Positions 10,301-18,950 of a stretch of 64,000 nt of DNA are shown here, in pieces. The position numbers were made by a program, and so were the translations under genes. Under the pieces are notes generated by a model, which made no database searches, was not told the DNA's origin, and worked only from the letters and a program-made list of their open reading frames with translations. Positions within the stretch are counted from its first letter, which is position 1, and each line of letters begins with the position of its first letter. The stretch is from Gyromitra esculenta. Taxonomy: Eukaryota; Ascomycota; Pezizomycetes; Pezizales; Discinaceae. The stretch spans positions 620,001 to 684,000 of the forward strand of contig JBCAML010000012.1 in assembly GCA_038503075.1 (NCBI GenBank), given 5' to 3'.

Positions 10301-11929
10301 TCATACCCTTTTGCCTTTCCCTCTTTGCTTCTCGTAGCTCAGCTCTATGACTCTTTCTGTCTTTTTTTTCTTTGCCAATCCTTTTTCCATTCTCTTTTTC
10401 CCTTTACTCTTACCGTACTTTTGATTTCCTACCTTTTCATTGTATCTATCAAGTTTGTCAAAATTGCCTTTCGCAGTAAAAAGATCAATAGAGTTCCTTG
10501 TCCCCTCTGTGATCTCTGTCATCTTGTGAGCAATTAGAGTTCCCAAAAACATAAAGCATTCACCAACGCCAACCTGAATCTTCATTTTCAGTTGCCATAA
10601 AACCAAATCTCCACCTTTGAATCCTGTCCCATATAGTGCCATTGCATTAAAACAAGTAGGCAGGTCCATCCAATCCTGATGTGTAGCTGATACATCTCCT
10701 TGCTGCCCTCTATTGATACAAACCCCATGCCAGGCACCTGCAGCAGGTGTTAATGCCTTCCCCGCTTTGGTTTTGTATGTTGCCATATGTTTAACAACAG
10801 GGCCCGTGAACTTCACCCACTGTTCTGGTGCTTGCATTCTCAGTTCGTAGGAGATTGCCTCAAATAGTTCCTGATTTTCCTTCAACCATTTATCAGCAAT
10901 AGGCTGATCCCTTTTTGTCTCTGTTGTCTCCATCATTCTCTTATTGTAATGAGCCCACACACCATAATGCCTTGTGTCGTATACACACCGTGCAAGTGGA
11001 TCTCCACCTCCCCCCTGTTTCCTGGTAGTGCGATCAGGCAGCAATGCATCAGATTCTGTCAAAGTTTGCACCTGTGATTTTGCAAGCTTGAATCTGTATC
11101 CCAATAAAACTCCTTCCTGATCACGGACTTCCAAATCTCCCATGCTAGAAGGGTAGAATGCAAAGGTATGAATGGCTTCTGTGTGCTCTGTGATGCTTGC
11201 CATCAACTTTTGTTCTCCATGATACCTTTCTTTCAAAAGTGTGTAAGAAATTGGAGAGTGAACAACAAAAATATTTTGGATCGCTTTCCATGACTGGTAG
11301 ATGGTAGTAACTTCTGTCTCAACAGTGCTGCCCTTAGGAATTTGATATGGGAAGTTGCTGTATTTGAATGCTTTGCTGTCCATCAAGTGACGGATTCTGG
11401 ATAGTGTATCATTCGAAGCGGAAGTGGAAAGGGATTTGGAAGCGGAGGTGGAGGCGAGAGTGGAAGCGGAAGCTACGGAAGCGGAAAGAGATTTGGAAGC
11501 GGAAAGGGATTTGGAAGCGGAGGCGGAGGCGAGAGCGGAAGCGGAAGCTACGGAAGCGGAAAGGGATTTGGAAGCGGAGGTTGAGACGGAGGCGGAAGCG
11601 GAGGCAGAAGCAGAACCTGCGGAAGCGGAAGTGGGGGTGGAGGCGGAGGCGGGAGAAGTGGAAGAGGTGGAAGCGGGGGTGGAGGCAGTAGAAGTGGAGG
11701 AAGTTGAAGCAGAGGCTGAGGCGGAAGCGGAAGCAGGAGCAGTGGAAGAGGAAGCGGAGGCGGAGGCGGAGGCGGAGGTGGAAGTGGAAGCTGTGGAAGC
11801 GGGAGCTGTGGAAGCGGGAGCTGTGGAAGCGGGAGCTGTGGAAGCGGGAGCTGTGGAAGCGGGAGCTGTGGAAGCGGGAGCTGTGGAAGCGGGAGCTGTG
11901 GAAGCGGAAGCGGAAGTGGAAAAAGGCAT
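10301..11929 (-). CDS. TET/JBP-like 2-oxoglutarate/Fe(II) dioxygenase with low-complexity N-terminus
   Basis: An intact 542-aa ORF. Residues 1 to about 175 are Ala/Ser/Thr/Pro repeats. The rest is a globular domain ending in a Lys-rich tail. Near the C-terminus it has a double-stranded beta-helix oxygenase signature: HxD (His417-Gln-Asp419 in ATHQDWMD), a GxxFKGGDLVL strand, an FMFLGTLIAH segment with distal His468, and Arg478 in GTRNS. This His/Asp...His...Arg spacing fits the TET/JBP branch, which oxidises 5-methylpyrimidines in DNA and is known to travel with fungal transposons. Substrate is inference, and another 2OG oxygenase family is possible. It has no introns and ends about 630 bp from the Helitron helicase, transcribed toward it. 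An unassigned ORF (12209-11937, minus) lies just upstream and might be a spliced 5' part. Confidence 0.6.
   Translation of the reverse strand: MPFSTSASASTAPASTAPASTAPASTAPASTAPASTAPASTAPASTASTSTSASASASASSSTAPASASASASASTSSTSTASTPASTSSTSPASASTPTSASAGSASASASASVSTSASKSLSASVASASALASASASKSLSASKSLSASVASASTLASTSASKSLSTSASNDTLSRIRHLMDSKAFKYSNFPYQIPKGSTVETEVTTIYQSWKAIQNIFVVHSPISYTLLKERYHGEQKLMASITEHTEAIHTFAFYPSSMGDLEVRDQEGVLLGYRFKLAKSQVQTLTESDALLPDRTTRKQGGGGDPLARCVYDTRHYGVWAHYNKRMMETTETKRDQPIADKWLKENQELFEAISYELRMQAPEQWVKFTGPVVKHMATYKTKAGKALTPAAGAWHGVCINRGQQGDVSATHQDWMDLPTCFNAMALYGTGFKGGDLVLWQLKMKIQVGVGECFMFLGTLIAHKMTEITEGTRNSIDLFTAKGNFDKLDRYNEKVGNQKYGKSKGKKRMEKGLAKKKKTERVIELSYEKQRGKGKRV
11420..11925 (-). 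repeat. GGAAGC-type hexamer and 15-bp tandem repeats inside the dioxygenase N-terminus
   Basis: The plus strand is almost entirely GGAAGC/GGAGGC-like hexamers. The last part (about 11795-11905) is a cleaner 15-bp tandem, GTGGAAGCGGGAGCT, in about seven copies. On the minus strand these encode the Ala-Ser-Thr-Ala-Pro repeats that open the dioxygenase. The repeat is in frame, so copy number can vary without breaking the gene. The antisense Glu/Ala ORFs over it are artefacts of the repeat. Confidence 0.85.
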
Positions 11930-12264
11930 TTTAAATCTATTGGTCTCCTGTCAGCTTAATGCTGACGGTTGAATGCGGTATTGATGAGTAGCGAGTTTTT
12001 GCATGTTTGCCTCCTGCGAGAGGGTTCTTTGCCTTGACCTCGTGCACAGGAATTTTACCCTCTTTATTGAGCAGCGAGAAGTGGGGCCGGGAAGCCTTAC
12101 ACCCAGGCGGACCGTATTGCCACGCGTCACCGTCAAAAATTGACGTTGTAGTAGCCAGGTCCCTGACCAACAGTACGTATACCATTGGCGCGGTCATAGG
12201 AATTCTCAACTAGCTTGCTACACAAAGAACGCGAATGGAACTAGTACCAAGGCCGAAGCCAAAG

Positions 12265-12470
12265 CCATACAGGGACAGGGACAGGGACAGGAACGAGGTT
12301 GCGAGCGAAGAAACTGACAGGAGAACGTTAAACGAACCTTTAAGTATAATAAAAGCAGTTGGTAGGCAGAGAATAGAAGGCAGGCGGAGCGCGGTAGGCA
12401 GGCGGAGCGCGGTAGGCAGGCGGAGCGCGGTAGGCAGGCGGAGCGTTGTAGGCAGGCAGGCTGAGAGTCG
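12265..12470. repeat. Short tandem repeats: GGGACA hexamers and an 18-bp GGCAGGCGGAGCGCGGTA unit
   Basis: Around 12270-12292 there is a run of GGGACA hexamers. From about 12366 to 12455 an 18-bp unit (AGGCAGGCGGAGCGCGGT) occurs about four times, the last copy diverged. No coding evidence beyond the repeats. Confidence 0.75.
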
Positions 12471-12509
12471 TTTGGTGGGAACTGTGGGGTTAAGGTTTTG
12501 GGGTGGGCT

Positions 12510-12895
12510 GCTCGACCAGAGTGCTTGGGCGGGGGCTGCTAGGGCGGGGGCTGCTTGGGCGGGGGCTGCTCGGGCGGGGAGAAGCTGGCAGTCGAGAGCT
12601 GCTTGGGCGGGTGCTGCTAGGGAGGGGGGAAGCTGGCAGTCGAGAGCTGCTTGGGCGGGGGCTGCTAGGGCGGGGGCTGCTTGGGCGGGGGCTGCTTGGG
12701 CGGGGGGAAGCTAGCAGTCGAGAGCTGCTCGGGCGGGGGCTGCTAGGGCGGGGGGAAGCTAGCAGTCGAGAGCTGCTCGGGCGAGGGCTGCTTGGGCGGG
12801 GAGAAGCTGGCAGTCGAGAGCTGCTCGGGCGGGTGCTGCTAGGGTGGGGGCTGCTTGGGCGGAGGCTGCTCGGGCGGGGGCTGTTAGAGAAGAGC
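12510..12895. repeat. G-rich compound minisatellite (GGGGGCTGCTNGGGC units)
   Basis: A 15-bp unit of the form GGGCTGCTYGGGCGG alternates with a longer unit that adds a GAAGCTGGCAGTCGAGAGCTG segment, about 20 units in all. The plus strand is extremely G-rich with many GGG/GGGGG runs, so it may form G-quadruplexes. Long ORFs exist in three frames and on both strands because the 15-bp unit is a multiple of three. None shows non-repeat protein sequence, so I do not call a gene. Confidence 0.85.
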
Positions 12896-13085
12896 TTGAG
12901 GCGTAGGAGAAAAGCTTTGGATCGAGAGTTGATGGGCGGGCATAAGATGTGGTGATGTATAGGCGAGGTGTTGACTTCGTTAGGTGTGGCTGGAGCAAAC
13001 AGAAAATCGAAGGACGGGTAACATGCCAAGGATAGTTACCCTGCCCTGGCCCAGCGGTCCCACAAATAGGGTATCAAAAACTAGT

Positions 13086-13311
13086 TTGTTGTCAATTTTC
13101 CCTGCACTGTTAAGTTGTTTATCGCAGGAACATTGTCTTGTTCTGTCAGAAGTACCTGGTTCACTTTTCCTTTGTGTTCTCTTTTGTTACCCAGGTAGAT
13201 AAGGTTGTTTATTTGGTGGGGACAAGTTTTTTGACTTCATAACCTTTGTGTTGCATAAGTGGTTTTGTACCTAGAAACAATAATCAAATGATTTAAACAA
13301 AAAAAAAAAAA
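13086..13311 (+). mobile_element. 5'-truncated LINE tail with poly(A)
   Basis: This 226-bp segment matches the 3' end of the ORF1-only elements (see 30060-30285). It includes the block that begins GTTGTCAATTT, the GACTTCATAACC block, the GTACCTAGAAACAATAATC block and a terminal A14. It is a dead-on-arrival 5' truncation. I see no clear target-site duplication. Confidence 0.85.
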
Positions 13312-13340
13312 ACCAAATCGCTCACCTAACGAAAACGCAA

Positions 13341-13668
13341 CATGTCAGGATCTCAGAAAAGAGCACCTAGTGTGGGAGCGCTCTCTGGCACAGGCCCTAC
13401 ATAAGTTATCCTGGAAGGCCTCCGCAGGCACCTTGCTCATATGCCGCTCCCTGGCTCCCAAGGGGCCCCGTACTTCGATGGGAAGGACGCCAAGGACTTC
13501 TTGGAGCATTACGAGCTCCTCTTCCATGAGTATGGCGAGGCGGAGAAGTCTGCAGTCAAGAAGCTTCCCTTGTACTGCTCCGGTGCAGTGGGAGGAACGG
13601 TTAGCTACCTCCAGGGCTATGCGGATGGCGGTTGGGAGTGTAACGGGGGTAGTCCTACTGCTCTATAG
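13341..13668 (+). pseudogene. Ty3/gypsy-like gag N-terminal fragment
   Basis: After an ATG at 13341 a short frame stops at about 13400. The downstream frame continues with a gag-like start (GAPYFDGKDAKDFLEHYELL), the usual N-terminal signature of fungal gypsy gag proteins. It breaks off after about 75 residues, just before the solo terminal repeat at 13689. No matrix-capsid remainder, zinc knuckle or protease follows. It abuts the poly(A) of the LINE tail at 13311. The opposite-strand pol at 17053-18691 cannot be the same copy without rearrangement. Confidence 0.6.
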
Positions 13669-13688
13669 TGGAATAGGTATAGGAATAC

Positions 13689-14094
13689 TTTCACGGATAG
13701 TATGAGGTGATGGGTTAGGATGGAGTTATTGGTTGTTATGGATAATGTTTTGATTATAATGTCTTTGTTGTTCGGTTAGATTCTGGTTATGAGTTAGGTT
13801 ATGGAAAAGCGGGGTATTTAAGGAAGGGTTTTCGGGCGCTTGTTGTTCTTATTCTTTTCTTCTCCTAAGAAATGTTCTCGTTTCACTTCTACCTGTATTA
13901 CTTTAATACTATCTTGGTTCTACCCCAGAACCTTCGCTGTCACTGTGAAACATCGCTGATACTTCACCTTGAAGTATACCCATCGTAGAACTTGTAGAAA
14001 CACTGCACTCCTCGAACGTGTCAGTATCTCACTTAAGTAGCACTGCTCACCTCCAGGGATACTGAAGGGCTTAACGAAGAACTGAACCGTGAGA
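13689..14094 (+). mobile_element. Solo terminal repeat 1 (LTR-like, TTTCACGG...CCGTGAGA)
   Basis: A 406-bp element bounded by a perfect 5-bp target duplication AATAC (13684-13688 and 14095-14099). The ends form an 8-bp imperfect inverted repeat. Inside are a GCGGGGTATTTAA TATA-type box followed by a T/C-rich stretch, a GCACTGCTCACC block and a GGGATACTGAAGGG block near the 3' end. All recur in the four other copies in this window. Confidence 0.88.
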
Positions 14095-14099
14095 AATAC

Positions 14100-14577
14100 G
14101 GCCGTTGCAAATACTAAATCAGGTTGAGATGTTAAGAGTATTTTCGTGCAAAGTACTCAATAGTCTTAAGGGCTCTACTTGGTAGTATTCTCTCTCATGA
14201 GACTGGGAAGAAGAGCAACAGGTGGCGGGGCCATGGACTATCTTTATAGTCCTGCTGACTTGCCATCTTCTTTCTGTTCTACTCTGATGGGGGCCCGTCA
14301 AGACCCTGAGAACATGCCAAGCTATTGTGAACAGGGCACCTCAGCATTCAGCTAATGATCACTTCGGCGCTCTCCGGCACTCCTTGGTTGTTCTGTCCAG
14401 TTAGACTTTCTAGATCCGCCAGCTGCATGCCATGCCTATGCTGGATGCAGGAATTGGCGCTGATCAGTCTATTGTTGCATGTGAGGTGTCCTGCACTTAA
14501 TAGATTCCCTATTGACGCCCCAGTGGCTCTGGGCCGCTGGTATATGCACAGATGGGTTGGGAACGCCACCACAGCAG
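14100..14577. other. Unassigned remnant between two solo terminal repeats
   Basis: About 480 bp of moderately GC sequence in which only short ORFs are open on either strand. It may continue across terminal repeat 2 into 15000-15165, where similar composition resumes. I do not recognise a protein family. Confidence 0.4.
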
Positions 14578-14582
14578 CTTCC

Positions 14583-14994
14583 TCTCACGGTTCAGTCCCA
14601 GTCTAAGCCCTTCTGTATCCCAGAAGGTGAGCAGAGCTACTTAAACGAGAACTGTTGCGATAAGAGTGACGAAGTTTTCTACAAGTCCTACGTGGGTCTA
14701 ACTCAAGGCGAGTTAAGTGTGAGAGTGTTTACAGCGACAGCGACCACGAGGATTCTGAAGTAGAATCGAGATAGTATTAAAACAATACAGAAGAAGTAAA
14801 CTGAGAACGTTGCTTAGAGAAGAAAAGAAGAGAACACCAAAACCGTCCTCCTTATATACCCCGCTTTCTTCTATCCAAAACTCATAACCGAACATAACCG
14901 AAAGACAAAGACATTATTAATAAAAGCGAACCCATAACCCACGAACATTACTTCTAACCGAAACCAAACCCATTATCCTTCTTCATCCGTGAAA
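14583..14994 (-). mobile_element. Solo terminal repeat 2
   Basis: A 412-bp copy in reverse orientation with perfect 5-bp target duplication CTTCC (14578-14582 and 14995-14999). Same internal blocks as copy 1: the TATA-type box at about 14856-14870 and the CTTCTGTATCCCAGAAG block near its 3' end. Confidence 0.88.
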
Positions 14995-15165
14995 CTTCCT
15001 GTGTTTGGTATCACTGGAGATATATCATTGGCTCGTCAGCTAATGTTATTCTCGCTGGTTCCACTCCATTGGAACAGCAGGGTAGCAGGTATCCTCTAAC
15101 ATGTGGTAGCTACACCACTCATGTGGATCCTTACTACCTCTCTGCTTGCCCGGTACTATTATGCT

Positions 15166-16245
15166 TCACTGCAGGTAACGGTATTGTAGATCCGTTACAT
15201 CCTTCACCTCCTCCACCGCTCTCTCACCACCTGTCTCCTCCCCTGTCTCACCACCCATCTCTCCACCCGCTTCTGACCACTGAGAAGTCCGCGCCGACAC
15301 GGACTCCTGTCCCCTTGCACCACCTGTGACTACCATACCCTCCTCTACCGCAACCTCTCCCCGCTTCTTCCCCTTCCCCTTCCCCTTTCCTTGCACCACC
15401 TTCGGCCTAATAGCCCCTGGCCAAGCCCTAATTAGATCCTCTCCTAGGACCTCCTCCTTCGTTGCCTTCCCTTTTTCCGCCTGCCCCAGCCACTCGCTGG
15501 CGTATGCCACATCTTTTGGCTGGAAGTACAAAGCAAGCTGCTGACCCGAAGAGCGATCCTTCAGCCGCATCCTATACCCTGTGTCTAGGGCCATCCATGC
15601 CTGCGGCATTGACCACCCAGACCTTGCTATACTCGCCAGCTTGCGCAGGAAGTGCTCCGAGAACTGGGTGAGGCGGAACTCAGTAGGGTCAAACTTCGCC
15701 TCCCAGTCGTTCCCCCACTGCTCACATATTGCGCAGCGGGACCTAGCTTTCCGGCCATCCGTCTGTTGATACCTCTCTTGCGCAGGCACCACCATATTCT
15801 CATAATCCACTTCCTTCTTGAACGCCTCCTTTCCGCCAAAGGCATCCCACAAGCTCTCCTTCTCAATGTAATCCGCCCATATCCGAGAGATGCTGTCATC
15901 CGAAACCTCCCTTACATCTGCAAAGGCTTCAAGGGCTCTTTTAGCCGCCTCCGTGCGCGCCTTAGGGTCCTTGTGAACTTTCATCATCCTCTCTATGGAC
16001 CTAGCTAATCCATGCTTCGCCTTCTCCTGCAGAACGTTTTCCTTGGTGATTTTCGCCACCTCGGAGGGTGTCCGGACCATGGCTTTCTTCGTTGAGGACG
16101 GCGAGGACGGGCTCCTAGTAGCCGATGGGCTCTTAGTACTCCATGGACTCTTAGTCTTGGTCCTATTCAAGCGCCTCGGTGTCAAAGGGCCTGCTTGGGG
16201 GTTCACTGGGGTATACATGGCGTATATATGCGAGTCCACGAACAA
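15166..16245 (-). CDS. Hypothetical protein, 359 aa, unrecognised
   Basis: An intact single-exon ORF. Residues 1 to about 60 are Pro/Ser/Thr/Lys-rich with repeated SP sites (KSPW, KSPS, RSPS), so disordered. Residues from about 65 to 250 look globular and mixed helical, with a CAICEQWGNDW segment and an LTQFSEHFLRKLASIA helix. The tail has a Lys/Gly run followed by a Gly/Glu-rich stretch. Two nearby Cys alone do not make a zinc finger. I do not recognise the family. It lies among transposon pieces and is GC-richer than the Helitron and host intergenic DNA, so it is probably a mobile-element gene or a relocated repeat gene. Terminal repeat 2 lies about 170 bp past its stop codon. Confidence 0.55.
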   Translation of the reverse strand: MFVDSHIYAMYTPVNPQAGPLTPRRLNRTKTKSPWSTKSPSATRSPSSPSSTKKAMVRTPSEVAKITKENVLQEKAKHGLARSIERMMKVHKDPKARTEAAKRALEAFADVREVSDDSISRIWADYIEKESLWDAFGGKEAFKKEVDYENMVVPAQERYQQTDGRKARSRCAICEQWGNDWEAKFDPTEFRLTQFSEHFLRKLASIARSGWSMPQAWMALDTGYRMRLKDRSSGQQLALYFQPKDVAYASEWLGQAEKGKATKEEVLGEDLIRAWPGAIRPKVVQGKGKGKGKKRGEVAVEEGMVVTGGARGQESVSARTSQWSEAGGEMGGETGEETGGERAVEEVKDVTDLQYRYLQ

Positions 16246-17030
16246 AGAAACGGCGAGAACAAAGAAACTACCTCCTGAAGGGTTATGACGTCACTGTAGC
16301 TATGGAAGCAGGTGTAGAGCTTATAGGTGCAGAGCTTATAGCTCTAGGCGCAAAAGTTGTCGTATGCGCTGGTTGCTATAGATCATATGTAGGATATCCT
16401 TTGCTGGGCGTGTAGTGGAAGGAAGAAGAAGAAGGAAGCAAACTTGCTTCCCCCTCCCCTCCTTATGTAGAGAGGTCGAAGAAGAGGCCATTGCGCTCCT
16501 AGGATCCTCCTGCGCTTGCCCTTGCCCTACCTCAGGCATACTCCGCAGAGCCCCAACCTTAAATCGATGCCCGCTTTCTCCCCTGCAGGCACCCCCCCTC
16601 CCCCAAAGCTTCTCTCCACGCTTAAAGCCTCACCTCACCTCCTAAGAGCCTTACCACCCTACCCACACCGAACCCATACCAAAGAAAACAACATTAAGCA
16701 ACGAGTCTATACCGCAGGAAATGACAGAAAAGCCACCGGTATATATATATGCCAGAACAAAGAAACGGCCAGAAAAGCCATAGGCCTATACAGAAGGCAG
16801 CAGGCCTATACCCAAGAAACAGAAAGGTTGCAGACATGGACCGAAGGAACAGGAAGCGAAGAAACGAAGAAACCGGAAGGGTACAGACATATCCCGAAGA
16901 GTGCAGACATGTACGGAAGGAATAGGAAACAAAGAAACAAAGGCTGCAGACATATACCAAAAGAATAGGAAGATCGCAGACAGACGCCGAAGGAAACAGC
17001 TAAAACAGCATATATATACCCACCATTCCC
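16246..17030. repeat. Diverged short repeats upstream of the 359-aa ORF
   Basis: Between about 16690 and 17000 a loose unit containing GCAGACAT...CGAAGGAA...AGGAAACAAAGAAAC recurs several times with heavy divergence, and AGAACAAAGAAACGG also appears near 16236 and 16752. The rest (16270-16690) has only short ORFs. Confidence 0.5.
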
Positions 17031-17052
17031 GCCTACTCTCCCCCTTCCTCTC

Positions 17053-18691
17053 CTAAACCTGTATGTAAAACCCCCAATCCTTCTTGGGCTCTACACGCTT
17101 GCCTCCTACCACTGACCCGCTCTCCCCTGATCCCCCCTCTTCCAGATCCTCTGCCACTTCCGCCGTCGCCGCCACCTTGCTCTCTGTACCCCCTTCCTCC
17201 GCGCCCGACTCCACGTCTGACCCCACATCCATGACCATGGTCGTGTCCCCCGTGCGCAGGAAAAAGCGTTTGACAAGATCGGGAGGAACAGTGCCTTCCT
17301 GGCGGGCTCCGTCCAGCTCTTCCAGGGTAACAGTCCCTACAGCAGATATGTCCTTGACCCTGAAAGGCCCTTTCCACCTATTCGCGAGCTTATCACTCCA
17401 CTGTTTGTCCAGCCTTGTGGTGTGGAGCAGGACTAGATCACCTATCGGCAGAGCCTGGGAAACCGGTCTCTTTCTCCTGTTGGCGTCAAAATACCTCTTA
17501 TTCTCGAACCTGCTCTCCTTCAACCGAGCTGCCACCTGCTCTATATCCTTGTCCCTCATCTCTAGCTGCCAAGCGCACACCGCCAACAGCTCTTCGGTGG
17601 TATGGACATCCTTCCAAAGGATGCTGCCCCAGGATGCTAACAATACCTCAAAGGGCAGGACACACTGCTACCCAAAAACAAGCTCGAATGGAGGCTTCCC
17701 TGTGGATCTCCTAACTGTCACCCAATCCGCCCACAGCACCGAATGCAGGTGCTTGGGCCAGTCTTTGGGCGTCTTGCAGACCTTCTGAAGGGCATCTACA
17801 ATCTGTTGATGGCCACGCTCCACTAGGCCATTCTCTTGGGGGTGATAAGCTGATATCACTTTCCTGTCGATCCCATACCACTCGCAGAGACGCTCTGTGA
17901 AAGCCTTATTCTCTGGGCCACCGTCCACCACGATCTTCTTTGGGCAGCCAAAGCGTGAGATCACTTCCTGGTACAGGAAGTCGGCCACTTTCTCCGAGCT
18001 ACTCTTTGCTAAAGCACGCCCTTCTACCCACCCTGAGGAGTCGTCCCTAGCCACCATGAGATACCTCTTCCGGTTGGCTCCCATAGGCATATGCATGATG
18101 TCTACACATACCTTCTCGAATAGGGAGGTCACAAAGGTAGGGTGTAGCTCATCTGGATACCTGGCTGACGCTTGCAGCTGACATTGCTCGCAGGTTCACA
18201 CATACTCTTCGACCTCTTTTGCCATGCCGGGCCACCAGTACCACTGGGACGCCTTTTTGTATGTGCCTTCCCTGCCTCTATGCCCTGACTTGTCATGGAC
18301 GCTCTTCAGGATCTCCTGGCGCTCCACCCCACGGCATATCACCCACTTCGGGAGTTGGTTCTCTCTGCCTCAACGGTATAGGTGCCCTTCCCGGACCAGG
18401 AACTTTGTAGCCTCCCACCGAAAGGTAAGCCTTTGCTTATCTGATAGACCCTCTGGCATTCTTAGGCTCTCCAAGAACTCCCCGATCTCCTGCCAGCGCC
18501 CGGAGTATTCCCCTTTCACCAGACATACCCGCGGGTGTATTGGAGTGCGCGTCGACGTGGACTCCCCTACCCGTGCGCGGCCTGCAAACAACTGGCTGTC
18601 CAGGAACTCTTCCAAGCCTTCCACATGCTCCGCCTCCGCCTCCGTCACCTCTTCCTCTGTGCCTTTCCTTCTCGAGAGCCAGTCAGCCGCG
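17053..18691 (-). pseudogene. Ty3/gypsy pol, 3' part (RNase H end, integrase), with three stops
   Basis: The minus strand encodes, in order, the end of RNase H (ADWLSRR, about 18690-18670), the integrase HHCC zinc domain (HDKSGHRG ... CEQCQ), the integrase core with D (VDIMHMP), D (VVDGGPENK) and E (HPQENGLVERGH), and the C-terminal SH3-like domain (LANRWKGPFRVKD) ending in an acidic tail. Three in-frame stops interrupt it: TGA 18370-18372, TGA 18196-18198 and TAG 17668-17670. Each is one C-to-T change from CGA or CAG, and the zinc and core motifs remain readable on both sides. Upstream gag, protease, RT and most of RNase H are missing because the LINE tail begins at 18692. No LTR was identified at the 3' side. 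Confidence 0.88.
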
Positions 18692-18950
18692 GTTTTTTTT
18701 TTTTTTTGTTTAAATCATTTGATTATTGTTTCTAGGTACAAAACCGCTTATGCAACATGAAGGTTATGAAGTCAAAACACCTATCCCCAACAGTGACCAT
18801 CCATGCCCCAGGATAACAAAAGAAAGATACAAAAGAAAAAATAATAAACCAAACCTATAGGCGTACCTATAGGGAAGTGACCTCATTGATCATAACAATG
18901 ATCCCGCAATATATGATTTTCATAAATAAAGAGAAGTAACAATTTAGGTA

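Noticed and set aside
11424..11972. 182-aa Glu/Ala-rich plus-strand ORF
   Set aside because: It is antisense to the repeat in the dioxygenase N-terminus and has no globular part.
12235..13029. Overlapping 150-180-aa ORFs on both strands in the G-rich satellite
   Set aside because: They consist only of the translated 15-bp repeat in several frames, with no non-repeat protein sequence.
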